A stretch of DNA of 64,000 nucleotides from AM-1111 sp046302135 (GCA_046302135.1 JBKCIQ010000176.1:17173-81172), one strand, 5' to 3'. Positions 9,969 through 19,132 are shown, counted from the first letter of the stretch. The notes: generated from the letters alone by a model not told the origin. Numbers and translations are program-made.

Positions 9969-10996
9969 AAAAGTTAGCAAATAGATTTTTTATCAGGCTT
10001 TTTCTACCCGGGATCTTCTCTTTTTGCTTTTTGAATATAGAAATCTTTCATGTTCCTAAGAATTGGCCTAAACCAAATTATGACTTCAAGAAAAACCCTA
10101 TTATAAAAGAGAAAGTGTTATTAGGGCGGGTACTTTTTTATGACCCAATATTATCGAGAGACAGTAGCATTTCATGCTCTAGTTGTCATTCTCAATATAA
10201 TGGATTTGCTCACGCGGATCATGCGCTAAGTCATGGCATAAACGATCAGATTGGAACCAGAAACGCGCCTTCACTCGTAAATCTAGCGTGGCAAAAAAAT
10301 TTCATGTGGGATGGCGCGATTCATCATCTTGATGCGCAGGCTATATCTCCAATTTCAAACCCTATGGAAATGAATGAACAATTAGGAAATGTGGTGAAAA
10401 AACTTAATCGATCCAAGTTGTACAAGGGATTATATTATTCTGCGTATAACGATAGTAATGTCACGGGGGAAAAAACTTTAAAAGCTATATCACAATTTTT
10501 ACTTACGTTGGTCAGTAGTAATTCAAAATACGATTTGGCAATGAGGAAAGAAGAAAAGTTCACAGATCAGGAAAAAAACGGATATGAGATTTTTAAGAAA
10601 AACTGTTCCTCTTGTCACAAAGAACCGCTTTTTACCAACAACGAGTTTGAAAACAACGGACTTTTGCCGGACAAAAAGTTGTTTGATTTGGGCCGAATTA
10701 AAACCACACTTAACCCAAACGATTCTTTCAAATTCAAGGTTCCTACATTAAGGAACCTTGAATTTACTTATCCGTATATGCACGATGGAAGGTTCCGAAA
10801 TCTAAACGAGGTGATAAACCATTATGTAGAAAAAAAATTCAAGCACAAAATAGTTTCTTTGAAACTACCGCAAAATTTCAATCCAAGTTCAAAGGAAAAA
10901 ACTGACCTCGTCGCATTTTTACTGACATTAACCGATAAATCGTTTATTTATAATGAGAAATTTGGTTTTCCTAAATCAGTATTTCAAAAAAAATGA
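9965..10996 (+). CDS. Di-haem cytochrome c peroxidase family protein (MbnH-like)
   Basis: 343 residues from the ATG at 9965, which overlaps the MbnP stop; an upstream in-frame TTG at 9950 would lie inside mbnP and is less likely. A signal-like hydrophobic stretch occupies about 8-28. Two haem-c motifs CSSCH are at 71-75 and 214-218. Other family marks are LGRVLFYDPILS, the TRNAPSLVN and FMWDGAIHHL blocks, NPMEMN, and FKVPTLRNLEFTYPYMHDGRF after the second haem. The short length and the partner gene favour the MbnH subgroup over classical H2O2-scavenging peroxidases. It is expected in the periplasm. Confidence 0.87.
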   Translation: MKKLANRFFIRLFLPGIFSFCFLNIEIFHVPKNWPKPNYDFKKNPIIKEKVLLGRVLFYDPILSRDSSISCSSCHSQYNGFAHADHALSHGINDQIGTRNAPSLVNLAWQKNFMWDGAIHHLDAQAISPISNPMEMNEQLGNVVKKLNRSKLYKGLYYSAYNDSNVTGEKTLKAISQFLLTLVSSNSKYDLAMRKEEKFTDQEKNGYEIFKKNCSSCHKEPLFTNNEFENNGLLPDKKLFDLGRIKTTLNPNDSFKFKVPTLRNLEFTYPYMHDGRFRNLNEVINHYVEKKFKHKIVSLKLPQNFNPSSKEKTDLVAFLLTLTDKSFIYNEKFGFPKSVFQKK

Positions 10997-11023
10997 TTTA
11001 ATTGCACCACGAAATAATAAAAC

Positions 11024-12400
11024 ATGAAAAAAATATTTTTAGGAGTATCGCTTTTTTCAGCGACGACTTTTTTTTCTCAGCTAAATCCTGCAATTACCAG
11101 TTGGTTACAAAACACAACCGGACTACAGGGAAGACATTATGTGGCCGGAAATTCAACTCCTATAACAGATGCTGTTCAAGCAAATGTTCAAACTGTTCAG
11201 TATTCAACTAATTGGGTTTATGTAAGTACAACAGGAATTCCAGGGTACATCACCGGACCATTTTTAGATGGAAATCCTTCATTGGCTTCGAATCAAAATG
11301 CTATATTCAAGTTACCACTAAACCCTACTCAAAACACAAACACCCCCACCGCTACTACAGGGGGTAATATTGGCATTTTTATAAATGGAGTTGCACTTTT
11401 TGATTATAGAGATGGAGTTGCATGGAATCCTTCAACGAACTCTCTTTGTGGCGGACCGGGCAACCCTCCATGTCCTGGTGGGCAAGGTGCAACAATGGAT
11501 TGGAACCGTGACGCGATAGTAGCTGAAAGACAAGGTTTCGATTGTTCAAAGGGGCACCCCGCAATGGGAAATTATCACCATCATCAGAACCCCTCTGCAT
11601 TTAAGTTGGATCTGAATGTGATTTCCACCATTTGTAATCTTTATGATTCTGATGGACTTTATTTAATAGATTCAACACAACACTCACCGTTAATTGGATT
11701 TGCGTACGATGGTTTTCCGATTTATGGAGCATATGGATTTAAAAATACAAATGGTACAGGTGGAATTATAAGAATTAAATCCGGGTATCAATTAAGAAAC
11801 ATCACCACCAGAACAACTAGTCCTACGGGGCAAACAGTTACAACAGGCCCTGTTGTAAGCTCAACGTATCCATTAGGATATTTCAGAGAAGATTATGAGT
11901 TTATCGCACATCCAAATGACCCAGATTATCTTGATGAGCACAACGGTCGTTTTTGTGTTACTCCAGAATACCCTAATGGGACTTATGCTTATTTTGCAAC
12001 TGTTGATGCAAATTGGAATTCTGCTTATCCATATGCAGTTGGACCAACGTTCTATGGAGTTAAAACCGCACAAAAGGTTACTTCAATTACGGAGTCAACA
12101 ACAACTTATACTTCTGGCACCAACGGGTTAGTAAATGATGTAAAGAGTGAAAAAATAAATGTTTCTGCTTTTCCAAATCCTGCAAGCGATTTAATTGCTA
12201 TTCAGGTAGGATGTTTGCTGAAAGAAAGTTCTGCTGTCTTGCTTTACGACTTAAATGGTAATTTGGTTGATAGGTCTGTCATAAATCAGGGGAGTACCAT
12301 TACCTATTTTGATACGCGAAAATTATATGCGGGAGAATATTTGGTAGTAATAGAATACGGAAAGCAAAATATTTCTCGAAAAGTGGTACTTCAAAAGTAA
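11024..12400 (+). CDS. YHYH-domain secreted protein with T9SS sorting domain
   Basis: 458 residues. It has a signal peptide (about 1-19, ending FFSQ) and a YHYH-type domain (about 50-345) with the histidine cluster MGNYHHHQNP near residue 180, the IGFAYDGFPIYGAYG strand and YEFIAHPNDPDYLDEHNGR. A type A T9SS sorting domain forms the last 75 residues (VSAFPNPASDLI, LYDLNGNLV, YAGEYLVVIEY). The biochemical role of YHYH proteins is not known. The His-rich motif and its place 27 bp after the MbnP/MbnH pair suggest a metal, probably copper, connection (inference). Confidence 0.85.
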   Translation: MKKIFLGVSLFSATTFFSQLNPAITSWLQNTTGLQGRHYVAGNSTPITDAVQANVQTVQYSTNWVYVSTTGIPGYITGPFLDGNPSLASNQNAIFKLPLNPTQNTNTPTATTGGNIGIFINGVALFDYRDGVAWNPSTNSLCGGPGNPPCPGGQGATMDWNRDAIVAERQGFDCSKGHPAMGNYHHHQNPSAFKLDLNVISTICNLYDSDGLYLIDSTQHSPLIGFAYDGFPIYGAYGFKNTNGTGGIIRIKSGYQLRNITTRTTSPTGQTVTTGPVVSSTYPLGYFREDYEFIAHPNDPDYLDEHNGRFCVTPEYPNGTYAYFATVDANWNSAYPYAVGPTFYGVKTAQKVTSITESTTTYTSGTNGLVNDVKSEKINVSAFPNPASDLIAIQVGCLLKESSAVLLYDLNGNLVDRSVINQGSTITYFDTRKLYAGEYLVVIEYGKQNISRKVVLQK

Positions 12401-12568
12401 TTTCCCTTAAGGCTCCCCGAGAAATTGAAAAATTATGATCAATAATTAATTGGGATCTTATTTTAACTGACGTTAATTTCCGAGAAAATTCCCAAAAAAT
12501 TGGATGAAAAAGTTTGGAAGCGACACATTTTTTAAATGGAAAACCAATCAACAACCATTTTTTCCTAA

Positions 12569-13909
12569 TCACCTTTTTTTAATTAGTCTCCTGATCAGTA
12601 AGAATAACGGAAGCCCTGAAATAAATAGAACAAAACCAATAAATGATGCATTTGGATTAGTGATCATTACGCTGATGTTTACTGCGGCATAAATTAAAAT
12701 ATAGAGTATTGGTAGAAATGGGTATCCGAATATTTTATAAATATCTTTTGCTTCGTCTGATTTTTTTGAACGATGTCTTAAAACAAAAATTGCTGATGCC
12801 GCCGCAATTAAACTGATGCTGTCAAAAAACATAACGTATTCCAGAATCTTCTGAAAAGAAGAAGACAGAAATAGAGTTATCAGTATAAAAACAAAGAAAA
12901 GTGTAAGCGCCCATTCCTGAACTTGAGTGTTAGGGTTTACTTTCATAAATTGCTTTGGTAAAACTTTATCCTCAGCCATAGCAAAATACACTCTTGGGTT
13001 GCTCATCATCGAGACATTTACATACGCCATCACACAAAAAAACATTACGAAGGAAATTATTTTTCCTGCGGCAGAACCAAACATTAAAACCGAAATGTCT
13101 GAAGCTATAGTACTAGTTTTTTGAAGATGGGAAAAGCCAAGTATTTTATAGTAAGAATAATTTGCAACAAGGTAAAACACAAGCACAACTGCAATACCGA
13201 AGAAGATTGCACGGGGCATTGTCTTTTGCGGCGAACTTACATCACCACCAAAGTTCATGGTTTGTTGATATCCGCCATACGTAAAAAAAACAGGAATAAA
13301 ACAAGCAAGAAAAGGACTTAACCAAGTATTATTTGTGTCGGCAACCTTGATTAAATTTTCTTCTCTGTTCGGAGTGATAAAAAATAATGCAGAAATAAGA
13401 AGCAGGATCATACCGAGTTTTATAGCCATCAAAACATTCAATGTAGTTGAGCTTAGCTTGATTCCCCTAAGGTTTATTAAAAATAAAAATAAAACAGCTG
13501 AAATGGTTGTAATCTTAACGCCTAGATTATGTTCAAGACCCGGGAAAATGATTGGAGAAATGTATTCGGCACCCATGATGGCAACTCCTGCGGTTGATGC
13601 CGCATTACTTATTACAGTTATCCAATTTACCATAAAAGCAAAAGCAGGATGATAACAGTGAGAAAAAATTTTGTAGAAACCACCTGCAACCGGATATCGG
13701 GATCCTATTTCAGCAAAGGTGAGCGCACCAATCAAACTGACAATGGCTCCGGTAATCCAAGCGGCAAAAAATATTATTGGTGTTTGCCCTTTTTGGGCTA
13801 CCTCAGCAGGGGTTCTGAAAATTCCCATCCCGATGATCAGGCCCACTACAATCATGGTTAAATCAAACAGCCGTAGTTGAGGTTTAATTTGACTCGCTGT
13901 TTGGGACAT
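12569..13909 (-). CDS. APC-family amino-acid permease
   Basis: 446 residues with about 12 hydrophobic segments. The first helix carries the GMGIFRTPAEVA motif typical of APC transporters (substrate-binding loop of TM1), followed by SLIGALTFAEIGSRYPVAGGFY. It probably imports an amino acid or exchanges amino acids across the inner membrane; the substrate cannot be read. It is the last gene of a minus-strand run, 17 bp after gldH, and may be cotranscribed with it, although the functional link is not obvious. Confidence 0.85.
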   Translation of the reverse strand: MSQTASQIKPQLRLFDLTMIVVGLIIGMGIFRTPAEVAQKGQTPIIFFAAWITGAIVSLIGALTFAEIGSRYPVAGGFYKIFSHCYHPAFAFMVNWITVISNAASTAGVAIMGAEYISPIIFPGLEHNLGVKITTISAVLFLFLINLRGIKLSSTTLNVLMAIKLGMILLLISALFFITPNREENLIKVADTNNTWLSPFLACFIPVFFTYGGYQQTMNFGGDVSSPQKTMPRAIFFGIAVVLVFYLVANYSYYKILGFSHLQKTSTIASDISVLMFGSAAGKIISFVMFFCVMAYVNVSMMSNPRVYFAMAEDKVLPKQFMKVNPNTQVQEWALTLFFVFILITLFLSSSFQKILEYVMFFDSISLIAAASAIFVLRHRSKKSDEAKDIYKIFGYPFLPILYILIYAAVNISVMITNPNASFIGFVLFISGLPLFLLIRRLIKKR

Positions 13910-13926
13910 GCTACACTAAAGAAAAA

Positions 13927-14445
13927 TTAATTTGCTGCGGTTTTTTCGATTGTTAAACCAACATCAAGAATCATTGGTAGGGGGTCAACGCGCATTCCCT
14001 GCTCATATGTAAATTTATACTTCCCGGATTTTGGGAACCTTACATTGGATTCAAGCAAAACAGAATTATCCCATAAATCACCCGCGCCATCTCCCAACCA
14101 TTTATTTTGTTCATCCGCCAAAACGCAGTTTACTGTGTCAATTTCCTTTCGGCCATCAGGATATTCAGTAGTAAGAAAAATATAAAGGTTTCTGTACGGA
14201 TAAACAGATGAGTGGCGCACATTTACAAATAGGTTGTAGAGGTATATCGTATCTTTTATTTCTGGTTCAAAAACAATTTTTTCCTTTCTGCTCCAACCTT
14301 TATTTTCATCAATTGTTTTGTATTCAGTGAATATTTTTCCTTTTCCGCAGGAAAAAAGTAACAATAGGGAAAGCGCAAAGAACCCAATCATTAATTTGGT
14401 TGAGCTTTTTTTGACGTAAGAACTGGCTTTACTTACTTGAATCAT
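13927..14445 (-). CDS. gldH: Gliding motility lipoprotein GldH
   Basis: 172 residues. A lipoprotein signal ends in the lipobox LFSC (Cys33). The mature part contains FEPEIKDTIYLYNLFVNVRH, Y.YRNLYIFLTTEYPDG and LGDGAGDLWDNSVL, the pattern of GldH. GldH is required for gliding and is found next to ricT/PSP1 in many Bacteroidota, as here (23 bp gap). A later Met19 could also serve as start. The core T9SS motor genes gldKLMN are not in the window. Confidence 0.88.
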   Translation of the reverse strand: MIQVSKASSYVKKSSTKLMIGFFALSLLLLFSCGKGKIFTEYKTIDENKGWSRKEKIVFEPEIKDTIYLYNLFVNVRHSSVYPYRNLYIFLTTEYPDGRKEIDTVNCVLADEQNKWLGDGAGDLWDNSVLLESNVRFPKSGKYKFTYEQGMRVDPLPMILDVGLTIEKTAAN

Positions 14446-14468
14446 AAAAAATTTTACTATTTGGCGGT

Positions 14469-15695
14469 TTACTTTTTCTTTGTGTTGTTGCTTATGTTTT
14501 TATTGGTGTTCGGATTGTTTCTTTTCGCCGGATTATTAGATTGTTGTTGTGGTTTACGAAAATGTTTCCTGTCCTTTTGTCTTTTGTCAAATCGCGTAAG
14601 ACTGTCTTGACCCACAACGTTTTCATAGTCGTGTTCCTTGTCTTTCTTAGGCGTTGATGTAACAATTGACCCTAAATCTTCAGGAAATTCTCCTTTATTA
14701 TTCATTGACATAACCTCCTTAACTCGAGCAACAGTGAGTGGAATGAAAACATCGCCTTCGCCAACATAAGAATACCAAATTATCCGCTTAAAAATATCTG
14801 TTTTTTGATGAAACGCATCACCTTTTTTTGTTTTGAGCTTTACCCCCTCTGTTTGAGGAAAATCTTTAAGTGCATCCATGTAGGAGTCCAATTCATAATT
14901 AAGACAGCACTTAAGTTTTCCGCATTGTCCTGCAAGTTTTAGGGGATTAAGTGAAAGTTGTTGATAGCGTGCGGCGGAAGTATTGACACTTCTGAAATCG
15001 TGCAACCATGTAGAACAGCAAAGTTCTCTTCCACAAGCACCGATTCCTCCAAGTCTTGCTGCTTCCTGCCTAGACCCGATCTGTCTCATCTCTACTCTTA
15101 TTTTGAACTCATCAGCCATAACTTTTATTAATTCGCGAAAATCAACTCGTCCTTCAGCTGTATAATAAAATATTGCTTTTGTTTTATCGCCTTGATATTC
15201 CACGTCGCTGATCTTCATTTGTAGACCAAGATTGATTGCGAGCGTTCTAGATCTATACATGGTTTCAGTTTCAAGGGCTTGAGCTTCTCTCCATTTATCG
15301 ATGTCCACAGGTTTTGCCTTTCTGTATATTTTTTTTAAATCGGGAGCGTTAGGATCTACTCCTTTTTTTCTCATCTGTAATCGAACAATCTCTCCGGTTG
15401 CACTAACAATTCCAATGTCATGCCCTGGGCTACCTTCAACGGCGATTACTTCACCTATACTTAATGAAAGTCCGTTTACATTTTTGAAGAATTCTTTTCT
15501 TGAGTTTTTGAAACGTACTTCTACAATTAAAAAAGGCGCTTGCCCGTTTGGTAAAACCATATTAGACAGCCAGTCAAAAACATTAAGTTTATTACAGCCA
15601 CCAGTAGAGCAACCCCCATTACTTCCACAACCTGCCGGAGTATTTTCCGGAGTACTATGGGCACCTCGGCCCGAACTACAACCCACACATCCCAT
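14469..15695 (-). CDS. ricT: RicT / PSP1-domain protein
   Basis: 408 residues. The first 40 residues are rich in Cys and Gly (CVGCSSG, GCGSNGGCSTGGC), a possible metal-binding head. The PSP1 domain follows (VEVRFKNSRKEFF to about 290), with the conserved Cys set GACGRELCCSTW and LAGQCGKLKCCLNYE that in RicT of Bacillus participates in an Fe-S complex with RicA/RicF controlling RNA processing. The C-terminal 60 residues are basic, Asn-rich and probably disordered. The gap to the upstream peptidase is only 3 bp, and gldH follows. Confidence 0.87.
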   Translation of the reverse strand: MGCVGCSSGRGAHSTPENTPAGCGSNGGCSTGGCNKLNVFDWLSNMVLPNGQAPFLIVEVRFKNSRKEFFKNVNGLSLSIGEVIAVEGSPGHDIGIVSATGEIVRLQMRKKGVDPNAPDLKKIYRKAKPVDIDKWREAQALETETMYRSRTLAINLGLQMKISDVEYQGDKTKAIFYYTAEGRVDFRELIKVMADEFKIRVEMRQIGSRQEAARLGGIGACGRELCCSTWLHDFRSVNTSAARYQQLSLNPLKLAGQCGKLKCCLNYELDSYMDALKDFPQTEGVKLKTKKGDAFHQKTDIFKRIIWYSYVGEGDVFIPLTVARVKEVMSMNNKGEFPEDLGSIVTSTPKKDKEHDYENVVGQDSLTRFDKRQKDRKHFRKPQQQSNNPAKRNNPNTNKNISNNTKKK

Positions 15696-15698
15696 AAT

Positions 15699-16952
15699 TT
15701 AACGTAATGATAATTTGTTTTTGATACTAGAAGGAAGCGCGTTCTTATGAATCATTATACTTACTGTTTTCATACGAACATACGCTTCACTTGCAAAAAA
15801 ATAACCTTCACAGTCATTGCTGTTACCCCAAGAATTTTTAATGATATAATATTTTGTGTTGTTCTGGTCCTTTGCTATTCCAACCATATGCATCCCGTGA
15901 TCATCTTGAGTCTCATAGTTGTCAAAAGCAACTTGCCTTTCCTCTTGTGTAACATTTTTTTGAGGACATGGATTACTGAATAATTTATTTTTCTCCTCGA
16001 AGCTTAATGATTCAAATTTCTTTTCAGGTAAAATTGCAAGGCCATCTTTAAACCTGAAAGTTGGTTCGCTTACATCAGCGGCCCAGGCAACGCCATATCC
16101 GTTATTCAATGCATTATCTATACAAGCTATCATTTCGTCAAGCGGTAAATTATGTGCGCGTTCCCACATCCAATTGTCAGGGATTTCAATTGTAAACTCT
16201 TTGTAAAAAGGTTGATGGGTGAAGGAAGAGAGGTATAAATAATCATCAGGTGAAACTCCAAGTTCTTTAGCGTAAGATTCCGGGGTATACTGTTTGCCTT
16301 TATATTCAAAGGTTGATGGAATCTTTCCCAAATGTTTGTCAAGAATTTCATTAAGTTTATTTCGCCATGAAAGGTCTATTTTTTGGTCGTTTGAAGCGAT
16401 TGATTTTACAAGGGCTAGAAGTGCACTATCCATTTTATGATGATCATAATCTTCGCCGGGTTTAAGGTTTCCGTTGTAAACTTCCTGAGGAACCATACCG
16501 TACTTACGCATAACGTGTACAACATCATGAAATTCTCCACCTTCACCAAACTGAGCCTTTCCATGCATTCTGATGTAATTCTCAGCTTTCAAAGGGTAAG
16601 CCATTCTTGCAACAAACATTTCACTTAGGTTATAATCTTTTCCTTTCCCAATTCTATTTAATTCAGACTCAAAAAAAGAAATAGAGGAAAAACTCCAGCA
16701 GGTTCCTGTCATTCCTTGGTTTTTAACAGGAGTACTTTCAATGCTTTTAAGGATTGTTAGTTTATACTGGCTTCCTTTTTTGTTTGATACCGTTTTGTTG
16801 TTTGTGATAGGAGTGAAGCCATTTAAGTCAGAAGCAGGGCCTGTTTGACTTAACAAAAAATTATTGAAGCAAAAATTCAAAAGAATATATACAAATGCAA
16901 TCTGTCTAAGATTATTTTGTTTTTTAAGAAGAATATATATTTTATACATCAT
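15699..16952 (-). CDS. Papain-fold cysteine peptidase (C1B / bleomycin-hydrolase-like), exported
   Basis: 417 residues. An N-terminal signal peptide ends near LLSQ (about residue 36). The catalytic set is readable: Gln and Cys in TPVKNQGMTGTCWSF (about 75-90), His in DDHGMHMVG (about 352) and Asn in IIKNSWGNS (about 370). The large insert between Cys and His, with DNWMWERAHNLPLDEM, fits the C1B aminopeptidase C/bleomycin hydrolase branch, but those are normally cytosolic, so export is notable. It starts inside the end of the preceding gene (11 bp overlap), pointing to translational coupling. Confidence 0.82.
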   Translation of the reverse strand: MMYKIYILLKKQNNLRQIAFVYILLNFCFNNFLLSQTGPASDLNGFTPITNNKTVSNKKGSQYKLTILKSIESTPVKNQGMTGTCWSFSSISFFESELNRIGKGKDYNLSEMFVARMAYPLKAENYIRMHGKAQFGEGGEFHDVVHVMRKYGMVPQEVYNGNLKPGEDYDHHKMDSALLALVKSIASNDQKIDLSWRNKLNEILDKHLGKIPSTFEYKGKQYTPESYAKELGVSPDDYLYLSSFTHQPFYKEFTIEIPDNWMWERAHNLPLDEMIACIDNALNNGYGVAWAADVSEPTFRFKDGLAILPEKKFESLSFEEKNKLFSNPCPQKNVTQEERQVAFDNYETQDDHGMHMVGIAKDQNNTKYYIIKNSWGNSNDCEGYFFASEAYVRMKTVSIMIHKNALPSSIKNKLSLR

Positions 16953-17337
16953 TTGTTTTTTGACTATTAGATAATTTGTTTTCTGGATTTTTAAGTAGTT
17001 GTGAGATTTCGAAAAAAGTAAAAATAAAATAAATTACAAGAAAGGCCATTGCGAATGTTACCGCGCCCGGCTTGTTGATGAGTCCATAGATAAGTATCAA
17101 AAATAAGTTGATCAATAATTTTATTCCTGTTGCTCCCATGTATCTCATCACAAACTTTTTTGGGTCTGGATTTCTAAGTAGCCATAAGTGTAAAAGAGGT
17201 GTAAATATTGCAAAATAAGGTAGAATGAACCATATGTGAATATTGGAAAATTTTCCTGAAAAAGAATTCCACAGATAAATTCCTGAGCTCACTAAAGCAA
17301 CGATTATGAAATTTTTTATCAGATAAATTTTAGTCAT
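16942..17337 (-). CDS. Small membrane protein in the AtpI position
   Basis: 131 residues with four hydrophobic segments (about 8-24, 33-52, 68-88, 92-112) and a polar tail. Similar small proteins lie between atpZ and atpB in Bacteroidota ATP synthase operons and are treated as AtpI-like assembly factors. It overlaps atpZ by 4 bp (ATGA). No ATP synthase structural gene follows here. Assignment rests on context more than on sequence. Confidence 0.6.
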   Translation of the reverse strand: MTKIYLIKNFIIVALVSSGIYLWNSFSGKFSNIHIWFILPYFAIFTPLLHLWLLRNPDPKKFVMRYMGATGIKLLINLFLILIYGLINKPGAVTFAMAFLVIYFIFTFFEISQLLKNPENKLSNSQKTNDV

Positions 17338-17540
17338 TTTTTCTTCAACAAATCTTTAACAGCAATATAAATTGAAGCTACAACTGAAACAAGACTCAGT
17401 GCAACAGTAAAAACAGGAAAACCTAAATGCAACCATTTATCTAGTTTTATTCCCAAAAAAATTCCAAGCGCGATAGTAACCAGCATTTGAGTACCCATTG
17501 AGGCATATTTTAAATACTGATGGTTAGGTTGTTTTTTCAT
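17334..17540 (-). CDS. atpZ: AtpZ/AtpI family protein
   Basis: 68 residues from the ATG at 17540. A longer in-frame version starting at 17612 would overlap the bactofilin gene by 53 bp and has no better start, so the shorter form is preferred. Two transmembrane helices carry LKYASMGTQMLVTIALGIFLG and the KLDKWL loop, then FTVALSLVSVVASIYIAV (motif shown in pieces), the signature of AtpZ. AtpZ with AtpI forms a small membrane channel linked to F1Fo ATP synthase assembly, possibly moving Mg/Ca ions. Confidence 0.75.
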   Translation of the reverse strand: MKKQPNHQYLKYASMGTQMLVTIALGIFLGIKLDKWLHLGFPVFTVALSLVSVVASIYIAVKDLLKKK

Positions 17541-17559
17541 ATTACTAACCACTGTTGAA

Positions 17560-17991
17560 TTAAATACCGGTGCCAGTTCCGACTTCTTTAATTGCGTTGG
17601 ATTTTTCAGCACCTCCGGAAAGATTTTTTACAACGCCGCCGCCCATACTACAGGTGCCTGTAAATTGTGCGTCAGGTTCGATTGCGATTTTTCCGGTGAT
17701 TATGTCACCGTTTATTCTGGAAGTACTCTTTAAGGTTAATAGCTCGGATACATTAATTTTTCCCTTAAGGTTGCCGCTGATGTCTGCAGTTTGGCAATAA
17801 ATTTCTCCGTCAACCAATCCTGAGGGGCCGACAACCAATTTACCTTTTACCTCAATATTACCTTTCAAAACTCCGTCAATTCTAAAATCACCATTGCTTT
17901 TAATATTGCCGGTAATTTCTGTACCGGTACCCAAAATATTTACCGAATTAGATTCAGGTGATGCCATTTTTATTGGTTTATTGTTGAACAT
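17560..17991 (-). CDS. Bactofilin (polymer-forming cytoskeletal protein)
   Basis: 143 residues from the ATG at 17991; an in-frame GTG at 18024 adds 11 residues and is less likely. The core (about 25-115) is a right-handed beta-helix of short turns: TGNIKSNGDFRIDG, LKGNIEVKGKLVVG, VDGEIYCQTADISG, LKGKINVSELLTLK and INGDI. The tails are short and Gly-rich. Bactofilins polymerise into filaments without nucleotide and organise envelope-associated complexes. It heads a run with atpZ, an order common in Bacteroidota. Confidence 0.88.
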   Translation of the reverse strand: MFNNKPIKMASPESNSVNILGTGTEITGNIKSNGDFRIDGVLKGNIEVKGKLVVGPSGLVDGEIYCQTADISGNLKGKINVSELLTLKSTSRINGDIITGKIAIEPDAQFTGTCSMGGGVVKNLSGGAEKSNAIKEVGTGTGI

Positions 17992-18091
17992 TTTCTTTAA
18001 ATTAATCTGTTTTACAGATATCACATTTCATTGTAAATATACTAAAAAATTTATAAATTATTAGATAACAATCTAATCTAATTCAATCAAA

Positions 18092-18907
18092 CTATTGGTT
18101 TTCTTGGTTGCTTTGCGCCCTAACAAAAACTTTCTTTGACGAGCTCGCTGATAATTTTTGACCATAATTGATTTTAATACTATCCTTTCCAAGTATTTCC
18201 ATTGAACCGTTATCACCATATTCGAAATCTTCCTCCCTAATAATCAGGGGCTCTAGCCTAAACTTACCGCCACTCTCATATCTTAGGTTTCTGTAAATTA
18301 CTCTTCCCTCGTGCCAAGATTTTACAGTATTTCTGCTTTTCCCTTGAAGCAGGAGACCTTTTGATGGCGTGTACTTGGTAATAAACTCTTCTCTTGTAAA
18401 ATAAAGTGTATGTCCTTTCAGGTCGCCGCCAGCCTCCCAATTTGATTTGGTTAAAAAGTCATCGAGAAAAAGATTTATGCCACTTAAAACAGGGTCTTTA
18501 GGTAGAACCCCGCTATAATTGTCGGCGGCATCAAATGCTTGTTTAGCACGGCCCGATTTTAAGTGTTCAAATATTTCTCTGCTCAAAACCACACTTCCTT
18601 TATTAAACAATTTTTCATCTTTTTGGCAAAATTGAAATGTTGACCCCAACATTTTCCACATAGATAGTCTAGCCATTTCTTTAAAACAAATTGACTGCAT
18701 TTTCAAAGCTGAATCCTGCCATGATCCGGATTCTTTCGGTACTTTGTTGAAATGTATAAAGGCACTATCAAATCTTTTTTCTTGAAAGAAAGCTTCTGCT
18801 GTTTCGTATTGTGCGGGCGCATTTCTGCAAGACTCAGAGCAAAGAGCAATTAAAATTGGAAATATGTAAAAACGTAAGTGTGCTGAAAAAATAAATGTAG
18901 GCTTCAT
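18092..18907 (-). CDS. Unknown exported protein, possibly a lipoprotein
   Basis: 271 residues. The N-terminus has a hydrophobic stretch (about 11-23) ending LCSESCRNAP; two cysteines lie in the right place for lipidation but neither has a good lipobox. The next 110 residues form helices with a TPR-like rhythm (AEAFFQEKRFDSAFIHFNKV, split repeats with A/G/F periodicity). The C-terminal half is beta-rich with no motif I recognise. A -7 element lies 22 bp upstream. It is monocistronic by spacing. No function can be assigned. Confidence 0.6.
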   Translation of the reverse strand: MKPTFIFSAHLRFYIFPILIALCSESCRNAPAQYETAEAFFQEKRFDSAFIHFNKVPKESGSWQDSALKMQSICFKEMARLSMWKMLGSTFQFCQKDEKLFNKGSVVLSREIFEHLKSGRAKQAFDAADNYSGVLPKDPVLSGINLFLDDFLTKSNWEAGGDLKGHTLYFTREEFITKYTPSKGLLLQGKSRNTVKSWHEGRVIYRNLRYESGGKFRLEPLIIREEDFEYGDNGSMEILGKDSIKINYGQKLSASSSKKVFVRAQSNQENQ

Positions 18908-18929
18908 GTTTAAACTTTTAAAACGGCTA

Positions 18930-18937
18930 CAAATTTA
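18930..18937 (-). promoter_or_regulatory. -7 promoter element upstream of the 18.9 kb exported-protein gene
   Basis: On the minus strand this reads TAAATTTG, an exact TAnnTTTG, 22 bp before the start codon. The -33 position reads TTCA rather than TTTG. Confidence 0.4.
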
Positions 18938-19132
18938 TAATAAAGATAAAATATTCTGAAATTTCACTATTTTATTGTTGGTAAAAGTACTTTGAGGACG
19001 CGTTGTATATAAGAGGAATATTTAGTTTAACATCATAAAACGGTGAGGTTACATTTCACTCAATTAGTAATTTTTTTCATAAAATTTTGCTGTAAAAAAC
19101 TCCTGGGTATTTATTTTTTTAAAATCTTATGA

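Noticed and set aside
11002..11211. A plus-strand frame starting just before the YHYH gene.
   Set aside because: It overlaps the YHYH reading frame out of phase and carries no domain; the YHYH gene has a signal peptide and complete domains.
12300..12572. A 90-codon minus-strand frame whose start overlaps the permease stop.
   Set aside because: It mostly runs antisense to the well-supported YHYH gene, has no recognisable domain and looks like a chance frame.
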